Counted from the stretch's first letter, positions 1 to 9,494 are shown. The stretch: 64,000 bases of DNA from Beijerinckiaceae bacterium (GCA_021324915.1 JAJPIC010000017.1:62001-126000), one strand, 5' to 3'. Made by a program: numbers and translations. The notes: generated from the sequence alone by a model not told the origin.

Positions 1-932
1 TGAGCGCTCCCGCCCCGAAACCCGTCGCCGGCGTCAAAGTGCGCCTGATGCAGCCGAACATCGCGATGGACGCGAAATTCACCACGCGCAATCGTGACGA
101 GATCGTCGCCGATTATCTGAAGCTCTCCGATCGTGCGACCGGGCCCGAACATATGGGGCTCGCCGACGTCAGCCTGCTCGTCTGGCCGGAATCGGCCTTC
201 CCCTTCATTCTGACCGAAGAGCCGCAAGCGCTGGCCGCGATCGGCGGCGCTTTGCCTGCCGGCACGACGCTGGTGACCGGCGCCGTGCGCATCGGCGAGG
301 CTCCGCCGGAGCCCAATATCCCGCCGCACGGCGGCTTCTATAATTCGATCCTGGCGATCGGTCGCGGCGGCATCATTCTCGACACCTACGACAAGGTTCA
401 CCTCGTGCCCTTCGGCGAATATCTGCCGCTCGACTGGCTCCTGCACAAATTCCATTTGCATCATTTCGTGCACGTGCCCGGCGGATTCGAAAAAGGGGCG
501 GCGCATATGTTGCTCACCCTGCCGAACTTGCCACCGGCCGTGCCGCTGATCTGTTACGAGGCCATTTTCCCGGAAGAGGCGGTGCCGGCGAGCCTGCCGG
601 GCATGCCAAGTCCCGGCTTCATGCTCAATGTTACGGACGACGGCTGGTTCGGACGCACGAGCGGCCCCTATCAGCATTTCGCCCAGGCGCGCCTCACCGC
701 CATCGAGCAAGGCCTGCCGCTGCTGCGCGCCGCCAATACGGGCATTTCCGCGATCGTCGACCCTTATGGACGGATCCTCGGTCAACTGCCTTTGGGCGAG
801 GAAGGCGTGATCGACGGCGTCTTGCCCGGCAAGATAGCCGCCCCGCCCTTTGCGCGCGCACCGGTTTTGGCAGGTCTTTTGGCATGGATCGGCGCACTTC
901 TCCTCGCCCTTGGCCTGCGCGCGCTCGTTTGA
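1..932 (+). CDS. lnt: Apolipoprotein N-acyltransferase, C-terminal part (5' truncated by window edge)
   Basis: Open from the window edge in the frame of base 3 with no stop until TGA at 930-932, so the N-terminal membrane part lies upstream. The visible ~309 residues are the nitrilase-fold periplasmic domain: a WPESAFP segment with the catalytic Glu, a YDKVHLVPFGEY segment with the catalytic Lys, and a CYEAIFPE segment with the nucleophilic Cys, followed by a C-terminal membrane helix (AGLLAWIGALLLALGL). Lnt transfers the third acyl chain to the N-terminal cysteine of lipoproteins in the inner membrane. In Hyphomicrobiales it commonly precedes a small XRE regulator and metK, as here. A GTG at 39 is internal and not the real start. 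Confidence 0.93.
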   Translation, partial: SAPAPKPVAGVKVRLMQPNIAMDAKFTTRNRDEIVADYLKLSDRATGPEHMGLADVSLLVWPESAFPFILTEEPQALAAIGGALPAGTTLVTGAVRIGEAPPEPNIPPHGGFYNSILAIGRGGIILDTYDKVHLVPFGEYLPLDWLLHKFHLHHFVHVPGGFEKGAAHMLLTLPNLPPAVPLICYEAIFPEEAVPASLPGMPSPGFMLNVTDDGWFGRTSGPYQHFAQARLTAIEQGLPLLRAANTGISAIVDPYGRILGQLPLGEEGVIDGVLPGKIAAPPFARAPVLAGLLAWIGALLLALGLRALV

Positions 933-1239
933 CTTCCTGCGAAAACGGATATGGAATGTTGTACGTGACGTATCTTTAAAGGCGCGGGCAGCTCTATTGC
1001 AGGCTAAACTTTCGCTCTCCCGTCCTATGCTTGGAAGGAATTTTCGCGCTTTGGTTTCAAGATCATGACCGATTCTCGCGCAGGTCGCTATGCTTGGCCC
1101 CAGCGCGGCGTAGACTTAGCAACCTGGGCGGGAAACGCCGGCCGGCGTGACCCATGTCATTTCAAGCCCAGCTCCACGCCGGTCGGCGGATCCACTCGCG
1201 ATCTGCTTTGATCGTCTTACTTGAGGAGACGACATTTCC
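933..1239. other. Intergenic region between lnt and the XRE regulator
   Basis: About 307 bases without a credible gene. It holds a GC-rich palindrome around 1134-1148 (acgccggccggcgt) and a related ggtcggcgg stretch near 1181-1190 that could pair with it. It ends in a ribosome-binding site (GAGGAG near 1221-1226) serving the GTG at 1240. I could not match it to a known riboswitch. Confidence 0.5.
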
Positions 1240-1683
1240 GTGAAAAAGGTGCCCAATCCGATCGATCGCCATGTCGGCAGTCGAGTCAGAATGCGCCGCA
1301 TTCTCCTCGGCATGAGCCAGGAAAAACTGGGCGAAGCCTTGGGGCTGACTTTTCAGCAGATCCAGAAATATGAAAAAGGGACGAACCGGATCGGTGCGAG
1401 CAGGCTGCAACAAATTTCTACGACGCTCAACGTTCCGCCAGCTTTTTTCTTCGATGGCGCACCACTGGCGAATGGCGAAGCCAACGCCAAGCCCAATAAT
1501 GCCGTAGTCGCTGAGGACGCCAATACTTTCGTGCTCGATTTCATTGCCACGAGCGAAGGACTCACGCTCAACAAAGCCTTTGCCCGCATACAAGATCCGA
1601 AAGTGCGCAAGCGCATCATCGATCTCGTCACAAGCATTGCAGGCGACGACCCCGCATCGGGCAGCAAACATATAAAGACCTGA
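1240..1683 (+). CDS. XRE-family helix-turn-helix transcriptional regulator
   Basis: 147 residues starting at GTG behind a GAGGAG ribosome-binding site. Residues ~10-65 form a Cro/C1-type HTH (segments [21 protein letters not shown] and [15 protein letters not shown]), the SinR/HipB-like DNA-binding fold. The C-terminal half ([34 protein letters not shown]) is the helical tail common to short alphaproteobacterial XRE proteins, probably for dimerisation. It sits directly upstream of metK in the same orientation, so it may control methionine/SAM metabolism, but no operator is evident. Target unknown. Confidence 0.85.
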   Translation: MKKVPNPIDRHVGSRVRMRRILLGMSQEKLGEALGLTFQQIQKYEKGTNRIGASRLQQISTTLNVPPAFFFDGAPLANGEANAKPNNAVVAEDANTFVLDFIATSEGLTLNKAFARIQDPKVRKRIIDLVTSIAGDDPASGSKHIKT

Positions 1684-1813
1684 GCGCATAACGCCGCAGC
1701 CCGAGCGCTTGACCAATCCGATAGATTGTCCGACATTTCGCAACGCAGCGTTCTCTCTCCCATCCAGTCAAAGCGCCCGTGTTGCGGCCGCTCTCGGCAT
1801 ATCGGAGTTGCCT

Positions 1814-3010
1814 GTGCGTCGGAAAGATTTTGTGTTCACGAGCGAGTCGGTTTCCGAAGGCCATCCCGACAAGGTATGCGATCGGGTTTCCGACGAAATC
1901 GTCGATCTCTTCTTTAGAGAGGCCGACAAAGCGGGAATCGATCCTTACGAAGTGCGAGTCGCCTGCGAGACGTTGGCGACGACCAATAGAGTGGTGATCG
2001 CGGGCGAAGTGCGCGGGCCGGCAATCTCGGTCGCAACGATCGAGGAAACCGCGCGTCAGGCGATCAAATCGATCGGCTACGAACAGGCCGGCTTTCATTG
2101 GCAGAACGCCAATGTCGAGGTTCTGCTTCACGCACAATCCGTGGATATTGCGCGCGGCGTCGATGCGGCGGGCAATAAGGACGAGGGCGCCGGCGATCAG
2201 GGCATCATGTTCGGTTATGCTTGCGCAGAGACGCCGGAGCTGATGCCGGCGCCGATCTATTACGCGCATAAGGTTCTCGAAAACCTCGCGCGTGCGCGCA
2301 AGCTCGGACAGGGTGATGCTGCAAAGCTCGGGCCTGACGCCAAGAGCCAAGTGACGATCCGATACAAGGATGGCAAACCCGTCGAGGCGACGCAAATCGT
2401 GCTCTCGACCCAGCATCTCGAGGAAAATCTTTCCTCGGATGACGTCCGCGCCATCGTCGAACCTTATATCCGCGCGACTTTGCCGCATAGCTGGATCACC
2501 GATCAAACGATCTGGCACGTCAACCCGACCGGCAAATTCGTGATCGGCGGCCCCGACGGCGACTGCGGACTCACCGGGCGCAAGATCATCGTCGATACTT
2601 ATGGCGGTGCGGCTCCGCACGGCGGCGGTGCATTCTCGGGCAAGGATCCGACGAAGGTCGACCGTTCAGCCGCCTATGCAGCGCGCTATCTCGCCAAGAA
2701 CGTCGTTGCCGCGGGTCTGGCGCAGAACTGCACAATTCAGCTCTCTTATGCGATCGGCTATCCCGAGCCTTTGTCGATTTACGTCGATACGCACGAAACC
2801 GGACGCGTGCCGGAAGACAAGCTGGAAAAGGCGCTGCCGCAAATCATGCGGCTCTCGCCGCGCGGCATCCGCGACCATCTTTCGCTGAACCACCCGATCT
2901 ATGCGCGGACTTCGGCTTACGGGCATTTCGGCCGCACGCCGGAAGCGGATGGCGGCTTCTCGTGGGAAAAGACGGATCTTGTCGATAAGCTGCTCGCCAC
3001 CTTCGGGTAA
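1814..3010 (+). CDS. metK: S-adenosylmethionine synthetase
   Basis: Makes SAM from methionine and ATP in the cytoplasm. The protein shows the family signatures SEGHPDK near the N-terminus (ATP and metal binding), DQGIMFGYA, and [20 protein letters not shown] followed by [17 protein letters not shown] (phosphate-binding region). I chose GTG at 1814 (398 residues, usual family length) because GGAG at 1804-1807 is spaced correctly and the protein then begins [12 protein letters not shown] like relatives. The frame is open upstream to a TTG at 1709, which would add 35 residues that do not look like MetK. Downstream lies trmB, a conserved neighbour. Confidence 0.96.
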   Translation: MRRKDFVFTSESVSEGHPDKVCDRVSDEIVDLFFREADKAGIDPYEVRVACETLATTNRVVIAGEVRGPAISVATIEETARQAIKSIGYEQAGFHWQNANVEVLLHAQSVDIARGVDAAGNKDEGAGDQGIMFGYACAETPELMPAPIYYAHKVLENLARARKLGQGDAAKLGPDAKSQVTIRYKDGKPVEATQIVLSTQHLEENLSSDDVRAIVEPYIRATLPHSWITDQTIWHVNPTGKFVIGGPDGDCGLTGRKIIVDTYGGAAPHGGGAFSGKDPTKVDRSAAYAARYLAKNVVAAGLAQNCTIQLSYAIGYPEPLSIYVDTHETGRVPEDKLEKALPQIMRLSPRGIRDHLSLNHPIYARTSAYGHFGRTPEADGGFSWEKTDLVDKLLATFG

Positions 3011-3052
3011 GCGCATGCCGGTGCCTACCGAGGGCTGAAGGCGAAGTCCTGG

Positions 3053-3098
3053 GAAGCAATCCGAAGATGAACAATCCCCGGATTGCTTCGCTTCGCTC
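3053..3098. repeat. Interspersed palindromic repeat, copy 1 (GAAGCAATCC / GGATTGCTTC family)
   Basis: Inverted arms GAAGCAATCCG (3053-3063) and CGGATTGCTTC (3079-3089), followed by gcttcgctc. It lies between metK and trmB. The same arms recur at 10190-10227 after regA, so this is a dispersed REP-like element. It may act as a transcript-end hairpin for metK. Confidence 0.7.
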
Positions 3099-3170
3099 AC
3101 AGCGGCGCCTTGATAGCTCCCTTCGACCGGAAGGTCGCAATGGCGTTGCGGGTCGCGTAAATAGCCCGAC

Positions 3171-3890
3171 ATGACACGCACGCCTTCCGCTCCCGGCGAC
3201 CTCACGCCTGGCAGGCAGATTTCTTCGCGCCTTCATGGGCGGCGCAAGGGCAAGAAGCTCAGCGCCCATCAGGCGGGATTGCTCGAAAGCCTGCTGCCGC
3301 AGGTTCGCGTCGATCTTACGCGTCCGATTGCCGATGCTGCAGATCTCTTCGCCGAGAAACCGGCAGCGATCTGGCTCGAGATCGGTTTCGGGGGCGGCGA
3401 ACATCTCGCAGCTTGTGCCGAGCGCAATCCGGAACTTGGATTTATCGGCTGCGAATATTTCGAAAACGGCCTCGCCAAAGCTCTCGCGCATATCGAGAGC
3501 AAGCGCCTCGCCAACATCCGCCTCTATTGCGGCGATGCCGGGCGACTGATCGAAAGTCTCCCCGAGCACACGCTATCCGGCGTTTATCTGCTCTATCCCG
3601 ATCCCTGGCCGAAACGCCGCCACCGCGAGAGGCGCTTTCTCTCCGGCGCGATGCTTGCCGCACTCGCTCGCGTGATGCGGCCCGGCGCCGAATTGCGCTT
3701 TGCGACCGATGTCGATGACAATGCCGGATGGACCTTGGCGCGCGTGCTGCGCTCGCCGGATTTCGACTGGGCCGCCGAAAGCGCGAAGGATTGGCTGCAG
3801 GCTTGGCCGCAATATTCCTCGACGCGCTACGAAAGAAAGGCGCTGGCAGCCGGAGCCAAGCCCGTCTATCTCACGTTCGTCCGCCGATGA
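3171..3890 (+). CDS. trmB: tRNA (guanine-N7-)-methyltransferase
   Basis: 239 residues, the usual length. It methylates G46 in the variable loop of tRNAs using SAM. The class I methyltransferase glycine motif is LEIGFGGGEHL (residues ~66-76). The TrmB-specific YPDPWPKRRHRERRF segment (~143-157) is present, as is the C-terminal SSTRYERKALAAG tail. It starts at ATG 3171 without a strong ribosome-binding site. It follows metK, whose product supplies its cofactor, and is convergent with the metalloprotease gene behind a shared hairpin. Confidence 0.96.
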   Translation: MTRTPSAPGDLTPGRQISSRLHGRRKGKKLSAHQAGLLESLLPQVRVDLTRPIADAADLFAEKPAAIWLEIGFGGGEHLAACAERNPELGFIGCEYFENGLAKALAHIESKRLANIRLYCGDAGRLIESLPEHTLSGVYLLYPDPWPKRRHRERRFLSGAMLAALARVMRPGAELRFATDVDDNAGWTLARVLRSPDFDWAAESAKDWLQAWPQYSSTRYERKALAAGAKPVYLTFVRR

Positions 3891-3900
3891 CGAAAGTGAA

Positions 3901-3921
3901 GGCGCCGATAAGATCGGCGCC
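3901..3921. terminator. Hairpin between convergent trmB and SprT-like gene
   Basis: Perfect 8-bp stem GGCGCCGA / TCGGCGCC with a 5-base loop, 11 bases after the trmB stop and before the end of the opposing gene. There is no clear T-tract on either side, so a bidirectional terminator role is an inference from position. Confidence 0.5.
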
Positions 3922-3949
3922 TCCCGCTCCATTCCCGGTTTTCGGGGCT

Positions 3950-4726
3950 CTAGGCCTTGAAAGGCCCGAAGCGCAGCAAGCCTGCGCCATGCACCTTCAG
4001 CCATTCTTCGGCGCGGTCGACATGGTTCGAGAGCTTGGCAACCACGCGCCAGAAGGCCGGCGAATGGTTCATGTAGACGAGATGCGCCACTTCGTGCGCG
4101 GCGAGATAATCGAGCACGTAGCTCGGCGCCATGATGAGGCGCCAGGAAAAATTCAAGGCGCCGGTCGAGGAGCAGGATCCCCAGCGGCTCGTCGTATCGC
4201 GCAAGCTCATCTTGCGCGGCTCGACGCCGAGCTTGGCCGCGTGACGGCGCACCGAGGCTTCGAGATCGCGGCGCGCTTCGCGGATGAGGAAATCCTTCAC
4301 GCGCCGCGCGACATGGGCCGAGTCCGCCCCGACGCAGAGAAGCGGCAGCCTGGTGTCCGCCAGCCCCTTGTCGACCGGTTCGATCCAGACGTCGCCGCGC
4401 TGTCGCGGACGCTCGACGATACGATGATTGACGCCCCGGATCGGCACGACTTCGCCCGCGCCGAAGGGTCTTGGCGGCGGCAGGCGCTCGAGACGTGCGC
4501 CAATCCAGCCCGCATGTCGCTCGATGAAGGCGCGTGCGCCGGCAATCGAGGCGCGCGGCGGCATCGTGAGCACAACGTCACGGGTGGCAGTGCGTACGCG
4601 CAAGGTGAAGCGCCGCGCAGTGGCGATGCGCTTCAAAGCGACCCGATAGGTCTCTCCGGCATGCGAGACATCGAGAAAGGCAATCTGCGATGTTCTCGGT
4701 GCGTTCTTTCTAGGCAGGTTCGGCAT
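3950..4726 (-). CDS. SprT/YgjP-family (DUF45) zinc metalloprotease
   Basis: 258 residues. The C-terminal half carries the family core: RWGSCSSTGALNFSWRLIMAP followed by the zinc-site helix AAHEVAHLVYMNHSPAFW, that is HExxH plus the downstream His and aromatic pair seen in YgjP/M48-like predicted hydrolases. The N-terminal half is a beta-rich region (RRFTLRVRTATRDVVLTMPP) typical of the family. It is cytoplasmic, with no signal peptide, and its physiological substrate is unknown. It is convergent with trmB; 164 bases separate it from phaZ and look empty. Confidence 0.87.
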   Translation of the reverse strand: MPNLPRKNAPRTSQIAFLDVSHAGETYRVALKRIATARRFTLRVRTATRDVVLTMPPRASIAGARAFIERHAGWIGARLERLPPPRPFGAGEVVPIRGVNHRIVERPRQRGDVWIEPVDKGLADTRLPLLCVGADSAHVARRVKDFLIREARRDLEASVRRHAAKLGVEPRKMSLRDTTSRWGSCSSTGALNFSWRLIMAPSYVLDYLAAHEVAHLVYMNHSPAFWRVVAKLSNHVDRAEEWLKVHGAGLLRFGPFKA

Positions 4727-4890
4727 GCAACGAACTTAGCTGCAGCCGGCCTGAGTCGCCACAGGATCGAGGGGGCCTCGGGACGAGATTTTACTGCAGC
4801 AACCCTAATCATTGACCGATCGGGGCCAACAGCCACGTTTAAGCTTGATCGATGGGGCCGCAGGAGTGGAATGCCGGGGCGGCAGACGCG

Positions 4891-6150
4891 TCAAAAAGGG
4901 GCAACGGCGGCGTGAAAACCGCGGATTCGCGGGGCGACCTCCTGGCGGAAGCGTGAGCCGTTGAACACTCCATAATGGCCGACATTGTTCTGCTGATGGT
5001 GAAGCTTGCGCTTGGCCGGGATGTTCACGCAAAGTTCCTGAGCGGCATAAGTCTGGCCGAGGCCGGAAATATCGTCTTTCTCGCCCTCGACCGTCATGAG
5101 CGCCGTGCGCCGGATGGCGGCGAGATCGATCCGCTCGTTGCGGTGCATCATCGTGCCGTCCGGCAGGCGATGTTCGACGAAGACCGTATCGACCGTCTGC
5201 AGGTAGAATTCGGCGGTCAGATCCATCACCGCGAGATATTCGTCGTAGAACTCGCGATGTTTTTCGGCCGAGTCGCCGTCGCCTTCCATCAGATGATGAA
5301 ACATTTCGAGATGGGCGCCGACATGCCGGTCGAAGTTCATCGCCATGAATCCGGAGAGCTGAAGAAAGCCCGGATAGACCTCGCGTCCGACGCCCGGATA
5401 CGGATAGGGCACGGGATGGATGCAATGTCTGCGGAACCAGTCGCTGCCGCGCTCCTGCGCGAGCAGATTGACGGCCGTCGGGCTGCGCCGCGTGTCGATC
5501 GGACCGCCCATCAATGTCATCGAAGCCGGAACATCCGGATCCCGGCGGCTCTCGAGGAGAGCTACGGCCGAGATGACCGGAACCGCCGGCTGGCAGACCG
5601 CGATCGTGTGCAGCGGAATGCCGTCGTTCCTGGCGCTCAGCAGACGATAGAGATCGATGACATGATCGATGTAATCGTCGAGGTCGAACGTGCCTTGCGC
5701 GAGCGGCACCATCCGCGCATCCGCCCAATCGGTGATATAGACGTCGTAATGGGGCAGAAACGCCTCGACCGTGCCGCGCAACAGGGTTGCATAATGCCCG
5801 GACATGGGCGCAACGATCAGCAGTTTCGACTGGCGCGGCGCGCGCGCTGCATCCCAATCGCGTTCGAAATGCAGGAGCTTGCAGAAATTGCTCTGCCAGA
5901 CGACCTCTTCGTGCACGGGGATATTGACGCCGTTCACGGCCGTCGAATTGAGGCCAAAAATCGGCTTTCCATAACGGCGCGTGAGCCGCTCGAACAATTC
6001 GGCTGACGCAGCGACATTGCGCCCGACCGGCGTATGAGCCAGCGGATTGATCGGATTCTTGAACCAAAGGCGCGCCATATCGGAATAGGCGCGGGCCGGC
6101 GCGAGGGCCAGGTAGGCCATCTCATGCAATTGATATGAATAGGTATTCAT
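4891..6150 (-). CDS. phaZ: Intracellular poly(3-hydroxybutyrate) depolymerase
   Basis: 419 residues from ATG at 6150, which has AGGG just upstream. The frame extends upstream to 6234, but the extra residues are not family-like. It begins MNTYSYQLHEMAYLALAPAR, typical of PhaZ1-type enzymes. The likely nucleophile is the Cys of VCQPAVPV (the family uses Cys in a lipase-box-like site). Candidate Asp and His lie in VEGEKDDISG and NNVGHYGVF. It degrades intracellular PHB granules during carbon starvation, implying that this organism stores PHB. It is monocistronic by spacing. Confidence 0.93.
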   Translation of the reverse strand: MNTYSYQLHEMAYLALAPARAYSDMARLWFKNPINPLAHTPVGRNVAASAELFERLTRRYGKPIFGLNSTAVNGVNIPVHEEVVWQSNFCKLLHFERDWDAARAPRQSKLLIVAPMSGHYATLLRGTVEAFLPHYDVYITDWADARMVPLAQGTFDLDDYIDHVIDLYRLLSARNDGIPLHTIAVCQPAVPVISAVALLESRRDPDVPASMTLMGGPIDTRRSPTAVNLLAQERGSDWFRRHCIHPVPYPYPGVGREVYPGFLQLSGFMAMNFDRHVGAHLEMFHHLMEGDGDSAEKHREFYDEYLAVMDLTAEFYLQTVDTVFVEHRLPDGTMMHRNERIDLAAIRRTALMTVEGEKDDISGLGQTYAAQELCVNIPAKRKLHHQQNNVGHYGVFNGSRFRQEVAPRIRGFHAAVAPF

Positions 6151-6335
6151 GATCCCTATCATTCTGCTTTCGACGCCCGACAACTGGCACGAGAGACTTG
6201 CGTTCCGCTCGTCGCAGTCCTTTTTGCACTGCAAAAGCTAGTACGATAATTCTCTCGAATCAATGCAACTAAGTACGGACAATCTTCCAATTCGCAGGAT
6301 TTTCACCGAAGTGACGGAAAAAAGTCACAACGTCA

Positions 6336-7154
6336 TTACTCGCCCGTTTGCAGCAGGGCGCCGGCGCGGCGGGCGTTCTGCAGCATCAGCTCGAAGCTGA
6401 TGGCGGCCGCGGCGAAGATCACAAGATTGAGAGCAAAAGCCTCGATCATCAGATCGGGACGAAAGATGCGGTGAATGAGCAGCGCGCGTAAGCCTTCGAA
6501 CACATAGGTCGGCGGCAAGACCCAGGAGAAATGTTGCAGCCATTCCGGCAGGACGCTCACGGGGTAATAGACGCAGGCGAGCGGCAACATCAGAAAGATG
6601 ATCGTCCAGACGAGCGTCTCGGCCGCAAGCCCGTAGCGCAGCACGAGTCCGGAGACGAAAAGCCCGAGCCCCCAACCCGTCAGGACGAGATTGGCGAAGA
6701 AAGCCGCAAGCGCGAGCCCGAGACCCCAGAGATTGAAGCCGAAGAACCAGATCGCCAGGAGCGAAACCGGCACGATGCCGATGGCGAGCCGGATGAGGCT
6801 CATGATCATCAGCGCGACAACGAATTCGCTCACCCGCAGCGGGCTCATCATCAGATTGGCGAGATTGCGCGACCACATTTCTTCGAGAAAGGACACGCAG
6901 AAGCCGAGCTGGCTACGGAACAGGATGTCCCAAAGCAACATCGCGCCGATGAGCGCCCCTGCGGCGAGGCCGAGCCGGCCGGCGAGCGGCCCGGCGGAGG
7001 GGGCTTTGGCGAGATAGGTTTGCAGAAAGCCCCACGTCAACATCTGCACGAGCGGCCAATAAATGAGATCGAGCGCCCGCGGCACGGAAGAGCGCAGGAG
7101 ATAGAGATAACGGCGTACTATCGCGCCGACGCGGTCGAAGGAGAAGCTGTTCAT
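6336..7154 (-). CDS. ABC-2 type transporter permease
   Basis: 272 residues with about six membrane helices (for example LGLAAGALIGAMLLWDILF, LWGLGLALAAFFANLVLTGW, TLVWTIIFLMLPLACVYYPV) and the ABC-2 family tail. Its start overlaps the stop of the ATPase gene (7151-7154), so the two are translationally coupled and form an exporter. The substrate cannot be read from sequence. Relatives handle drugs, polysaccharide or haem-type compounds. Confidence 0.9.
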   Translation of the reverse strand: MNSFSFDRVGAIVRRYLYLLRSSVPRALDLIYWPLVQMLTWGFLQTYLAKAPSAGPLAGRLGLAAGALIGAMLLWDILFRSQLGFCVSFLEEMWSRNLANLMMSPLRVSEFVVALMIMSLIRLAIGIVPVSLLAIWFFGFNLWGLGLALAAFFANLVLTGWGLGLFVSGLVLRYGLAAETLVWTIIFLMLPLACVYYPVSVLPEWLQHFSWVLPPTYVFEGLRALLIHRIFRPDLMIEAFALNLVIFAAAAISFELMLQNARRAGALLQTGE

Positions 7155-7930
7155 TGCGCCTGTCTGCGGCCGCGGGCGAGATCGAGGAAGACGTCTTCGA
7201 GATTGTCACGTCCGAACCGCGCAAGCAGATCCTCCGGGCTCCCATCATCTATGATGCGCCCCTGCCGCAGCATGATCACCCGGTCGCAGAGCCGCTCGAC
7301 CTCCCGCATGTTATGCGAGGCGAGCAGAATGGTTGCGCGCCGGGCGCCGCGATAATCTTCGATATGCGAGCGAACCCAATCCGCGGTATCCGGATCGAGC
7401 GAGGCGGTCGGCTCGTCGAGCAGCAGCACTTCGGGTTCGTTGATGAGCGCCTTGGCGAGCGCTGCGCGCGTCTTCTGCCCGGCGGAAAGCTGGCCGGACG
7501 GGCGGTCGAGCAAATCTTCGAGCGCCAGATCTCGGGCGAGCGCCGCGATCCGCGCATCGATCTCGACGACGCCGTAAAGTCTGCCGAACACTTCAAGGTT
7601 CTGCCGCACGCTCAAGCGATGCGGCATGTCTACATAGGGGCTTTCGAAATTCATCCGGCCGAGCACGCGATGACGCTCGCGCGACATATCGGCACCAAGC
7701 ACGCGAACTCGGCCGGAGGTCGGCAGAATGAGTCCCATGATCATGCCGATGGTCGTCGATTTGCCGGCGCCATTGCCGCCGAGCAGGCCGGTAACCGAGC
7801 CGCGTGCCAGGACGAAGCTCAAATGGTCGACCGCAATCACATCCCTGAAACATTTGGTCAGAGACTCGACTTCGATCGCCGCATTCGCGTTCTTGACAGA
7901 GCCGGCGTCCGCCGAGAAGGCCAAGTCCAT
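7151..7930 (-). CDS. ABC transporter ATP-binding protein
   Basis: 259 residues with a complete nucleotide-binding domain: Walker A GGNGAGKST, signature LSAGQKTRA, Walker B LLLDEPTASLD and the H-loop His in ASHNMREVE. The order and spacing match DRA-type exporter ATPases that pair with ABC-2 permeases. It is the first gene of the two-gene exporter operon and is divergent from regB across 77 bases, so both promoters must be packed there. Confidence 0.93.
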   Translation of the reverse strand: MDLAFSADAGSVKNANAAIEVESLTKCFRDVIAVDHLSFVLARGSVTGLLGGNGAGKSTTIGMIMGLILPTSGRVRVLGADMSRERHRVLGRMNFESPYVDMPHRLSVRQNLEVFGRLYGVVEIDARIAALARDLALEDLLDRPSGQLSAGQKTRAALAKALINEPEVLLLDEPTASLDPDTADWVRSHIEDYRGARRATILLASHNMREVERLCDRVIMLRQGRIIDDGSPEDLLARFGRDNLEDVFLDLARGRRQAQ

Positions 7931-8007
7931 GGATTGATCCTATCGCTCGATTGCAAATCCGCATATAGAGGCCAGATCAGGTCCAGGCGATAAAACGGAA
8001 CAGTTCC

Positions 8008-9393
8008 ATGCATTCCCCCCTGCAAAGGACTCCGGGCGAGCAGGAATATAGGACGCCCTCCGACCTCGATCTCGGCAGAAGATCGCGAAGACTGCGCGTC
8101 GATACGCTGATCAGATTGCGCTGGCTTGCCATTGCGGGCCAGGCGACCGCAGTGCTCTTCGTCCGCTTCGGCCTCGGATTTCCGATTCCGCTCGGCCTTT
8201 GCCTTCTGTTCATTGCCAGTTCCGCCTGGCTCAATATCCTGTTGCGGCTGAGGTTCGGGCGCAGCGACCGGCTGGACGATGCGCCGGCCGCCGCCATGCT
8301 CACTTACGACATCCTGCAGCTTTCCGCCCTGCTTTATTTGACCGGCGGCCTCGAGAATCCATTTTCCATCCTGTTCCTTGCGCCCGTGATGATCGCGGCC
8401 GTGTCCTTCTCCGGCCGCATGACGCTGGCCCTGACCCTGCTCGTCGTGGCGGCAGCGACGGGTCTCACATTCGAACATTATCCGCTGCCCTGGTCGCCGA
8501 GAGCGCCGCTCAATCTCCCCTTCCTTTACATCGCCGGCATTTGGGTGGCGAATACGATCGGCGCGGCTTTCGTCGCGATCTATGCGTCGCGTATCGCGGA
8601 AGAAACCCGCAAGCTCGCCGACGCCTTTGCCGCAACCGAGCTCGTCATGGCGCGCGAACAACATTTGAGCCAGCTCGACGGGCTCGCCGCCGCCGCCGCG
8701 CATGAACTCGGCACGCCGCTCGCCACGATCACCTTGGTCGTCAAGGAGCTCGAGAAGCAATTGCCGCCGGCGAGCGACTTCGAAGAAGACGTTCGCCTGA
8801 TTGCGCAGGAAGTGAGCCGCTGCCGCGCCATCCTCGGCAAGATCGCCTCGCTCGGCGACGAATCGGGAACCATCATGAGCGAGATGAGCCTCGGCGTGCT
8901 CCTCGAGGAGGCGGCGGCGCCGCATCGCGACTTCGGCGTCGCGATCACGACCGCCAAACTGGGCGACGAGCCGGAGCCGATCTGCCGGCGCAATCCCGGC
9001 ATGATCTACGGTCTCGGCAATCTCATCGAGAACGCGATCGATTTCGCACGCTCCGAGGTCAAGGTCGTTGCCCGCTGGAACGCGAACGTTGTGGAAGTTG
9101 CGATCGAAGACGACGGACCGGGTTTTTCCCCCGACGTGATCGGCCGCCTCGGCGATCCTTACATCACGACGAAAAAAGATCGGCGCGCCAAATCGCAAGA
9201 GGATTCAGGGCTGGGCCTCGGGCTCTTCATTGCCAAGACCCTGCTTGAACGCTCCGGTGCCGCGGTCATCCCCAGCAATCTCGCTCCACCGCAATCGGGC
9301 GCGCGTGTCGTAATTCGCTGGCCGCGGGCGGTTTTCGAACCCGCCAGACCCGTTCGCGGCGAAGAGTCCAAGAAGGCGGCCTTCGGCGGCTGA
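8008..9393 (+). CDS. regB: Redox sensor histidine kinase RegB/PrrB/ActS
   Basis: 461 residues. Six membrane helices in residues ~30-190 contain the GGLENPFSILFLAP segment, the quinone-sensing GGxxNPF signature of RegB. The H-box is AAAHELGTPLATI. A Cys at residue 272 (EVSRCRAIL) sits where RegB has its redox-active cysteine. N-, G1- and G2-box motifs follow (NLIENAIDFA, EDDGPGFS, GLGLGLFIAKTLLERSGA). It senses the ubiquinone pool or oxygen and phosphorylates the regulator encoded next door, controlling respiration and often carbon or nitrogen fixation genes. Confidence 0.95.
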   Translation: MHSPLQRTPGEQEYRTPSDLDLGRRSRRLRVDTLIRLRWLAIAGQATAVLFVRFGLGFPIPLGLCLLFIASSAWLNILLRLRFGRSDRLDDAPAAAMLTYDILQLSALLYLTGGLENPFSILFLAPVMIAAVSFSGRMTLALTLLVVAAATGLTFEHYPLPWSPRAPLNLPFLYIAGIWVANTIGAAFVAIYASRIAEETRKLADAFAATELVMAREQHLSQLDGLAAAAAHELGTPLATITLVVKELEKQLPPASDFEEDVRLIAQEVSRCRAILGKIASLGDESGTIMSEMSLGVLLEEAAAPHRDFGVAITTAKLGDEPEPICRRNPGMIYGLGNLIENAIDFARSEVKVVARWNANVVEVAIEDDGPGFSPDVIGRLGDPYITTKKDRRAKSQEDSGLGLGLFIAKTLLERSGAAVIPSNLAPPQSGARVVIRWPRAVFEPARPVRGEESKKAAFGG

Positions 9394-9406
9394 CGCCGCC
9401 CTTTTA
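9385..9406 (+). terminator. Hairpin over the regB stop codon
   Basis: Stem GGCGGC/GCCGCC with loop TGAC, followed by CTTTTAA. The TGA stop of regB lies in the loop. It looks like a short intrinsic terminator or attenuator separating regB from regA, so regA probably has its own promoter. Confidence 0.5.
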
Positions 9407-9415
9407 ACCAAGGAC

Positions 9416-9494
9416 TTGCCAAAGCTGGCAGACTTGCGCCTGATAAGTCTGGCAGAATGCCGTTTAATCTGCCAAAAGCGATTGGAAGTGGCAG
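9416..9494 (+). promoter_or_regulatory. Array of five TGGCAG/CTGCCA hexamers upstream of regA
   Basis: TTGCCA at 9416-9421 (one mismatch), TGGCAG at 9426-9431, TGGCAG at 9450-9455, CTGCCA at 9469-9474 and TGGCAG at 9489-9494, all inside 79 bases of the regB-regA gap. The two middle direct copies are 24 bases apart. It looks like a set of binding half-sites. The protein is unknown; the GG-GC spacing does not fit a sigma54 promoter. Confidence 0.45.

Noticed and set aside
1684-1813. SAM riboswitch upstream of metK
   Set aside because: No match to the SAM-II or SAM-SAH consensus could be traced by eye; the gap is short and contains only a ribosome-binding site.
1628-2620. 330-codon minus-strand open frame opposite metK
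   Set aside because: Mirror frame of metK; composition and lack of motifs show it is not a gene.
4975-6006. 343-codon plus-strand open frame opposite phaZ
   Set aside because: Antisense shadow of a well-supported depolymerase gene.
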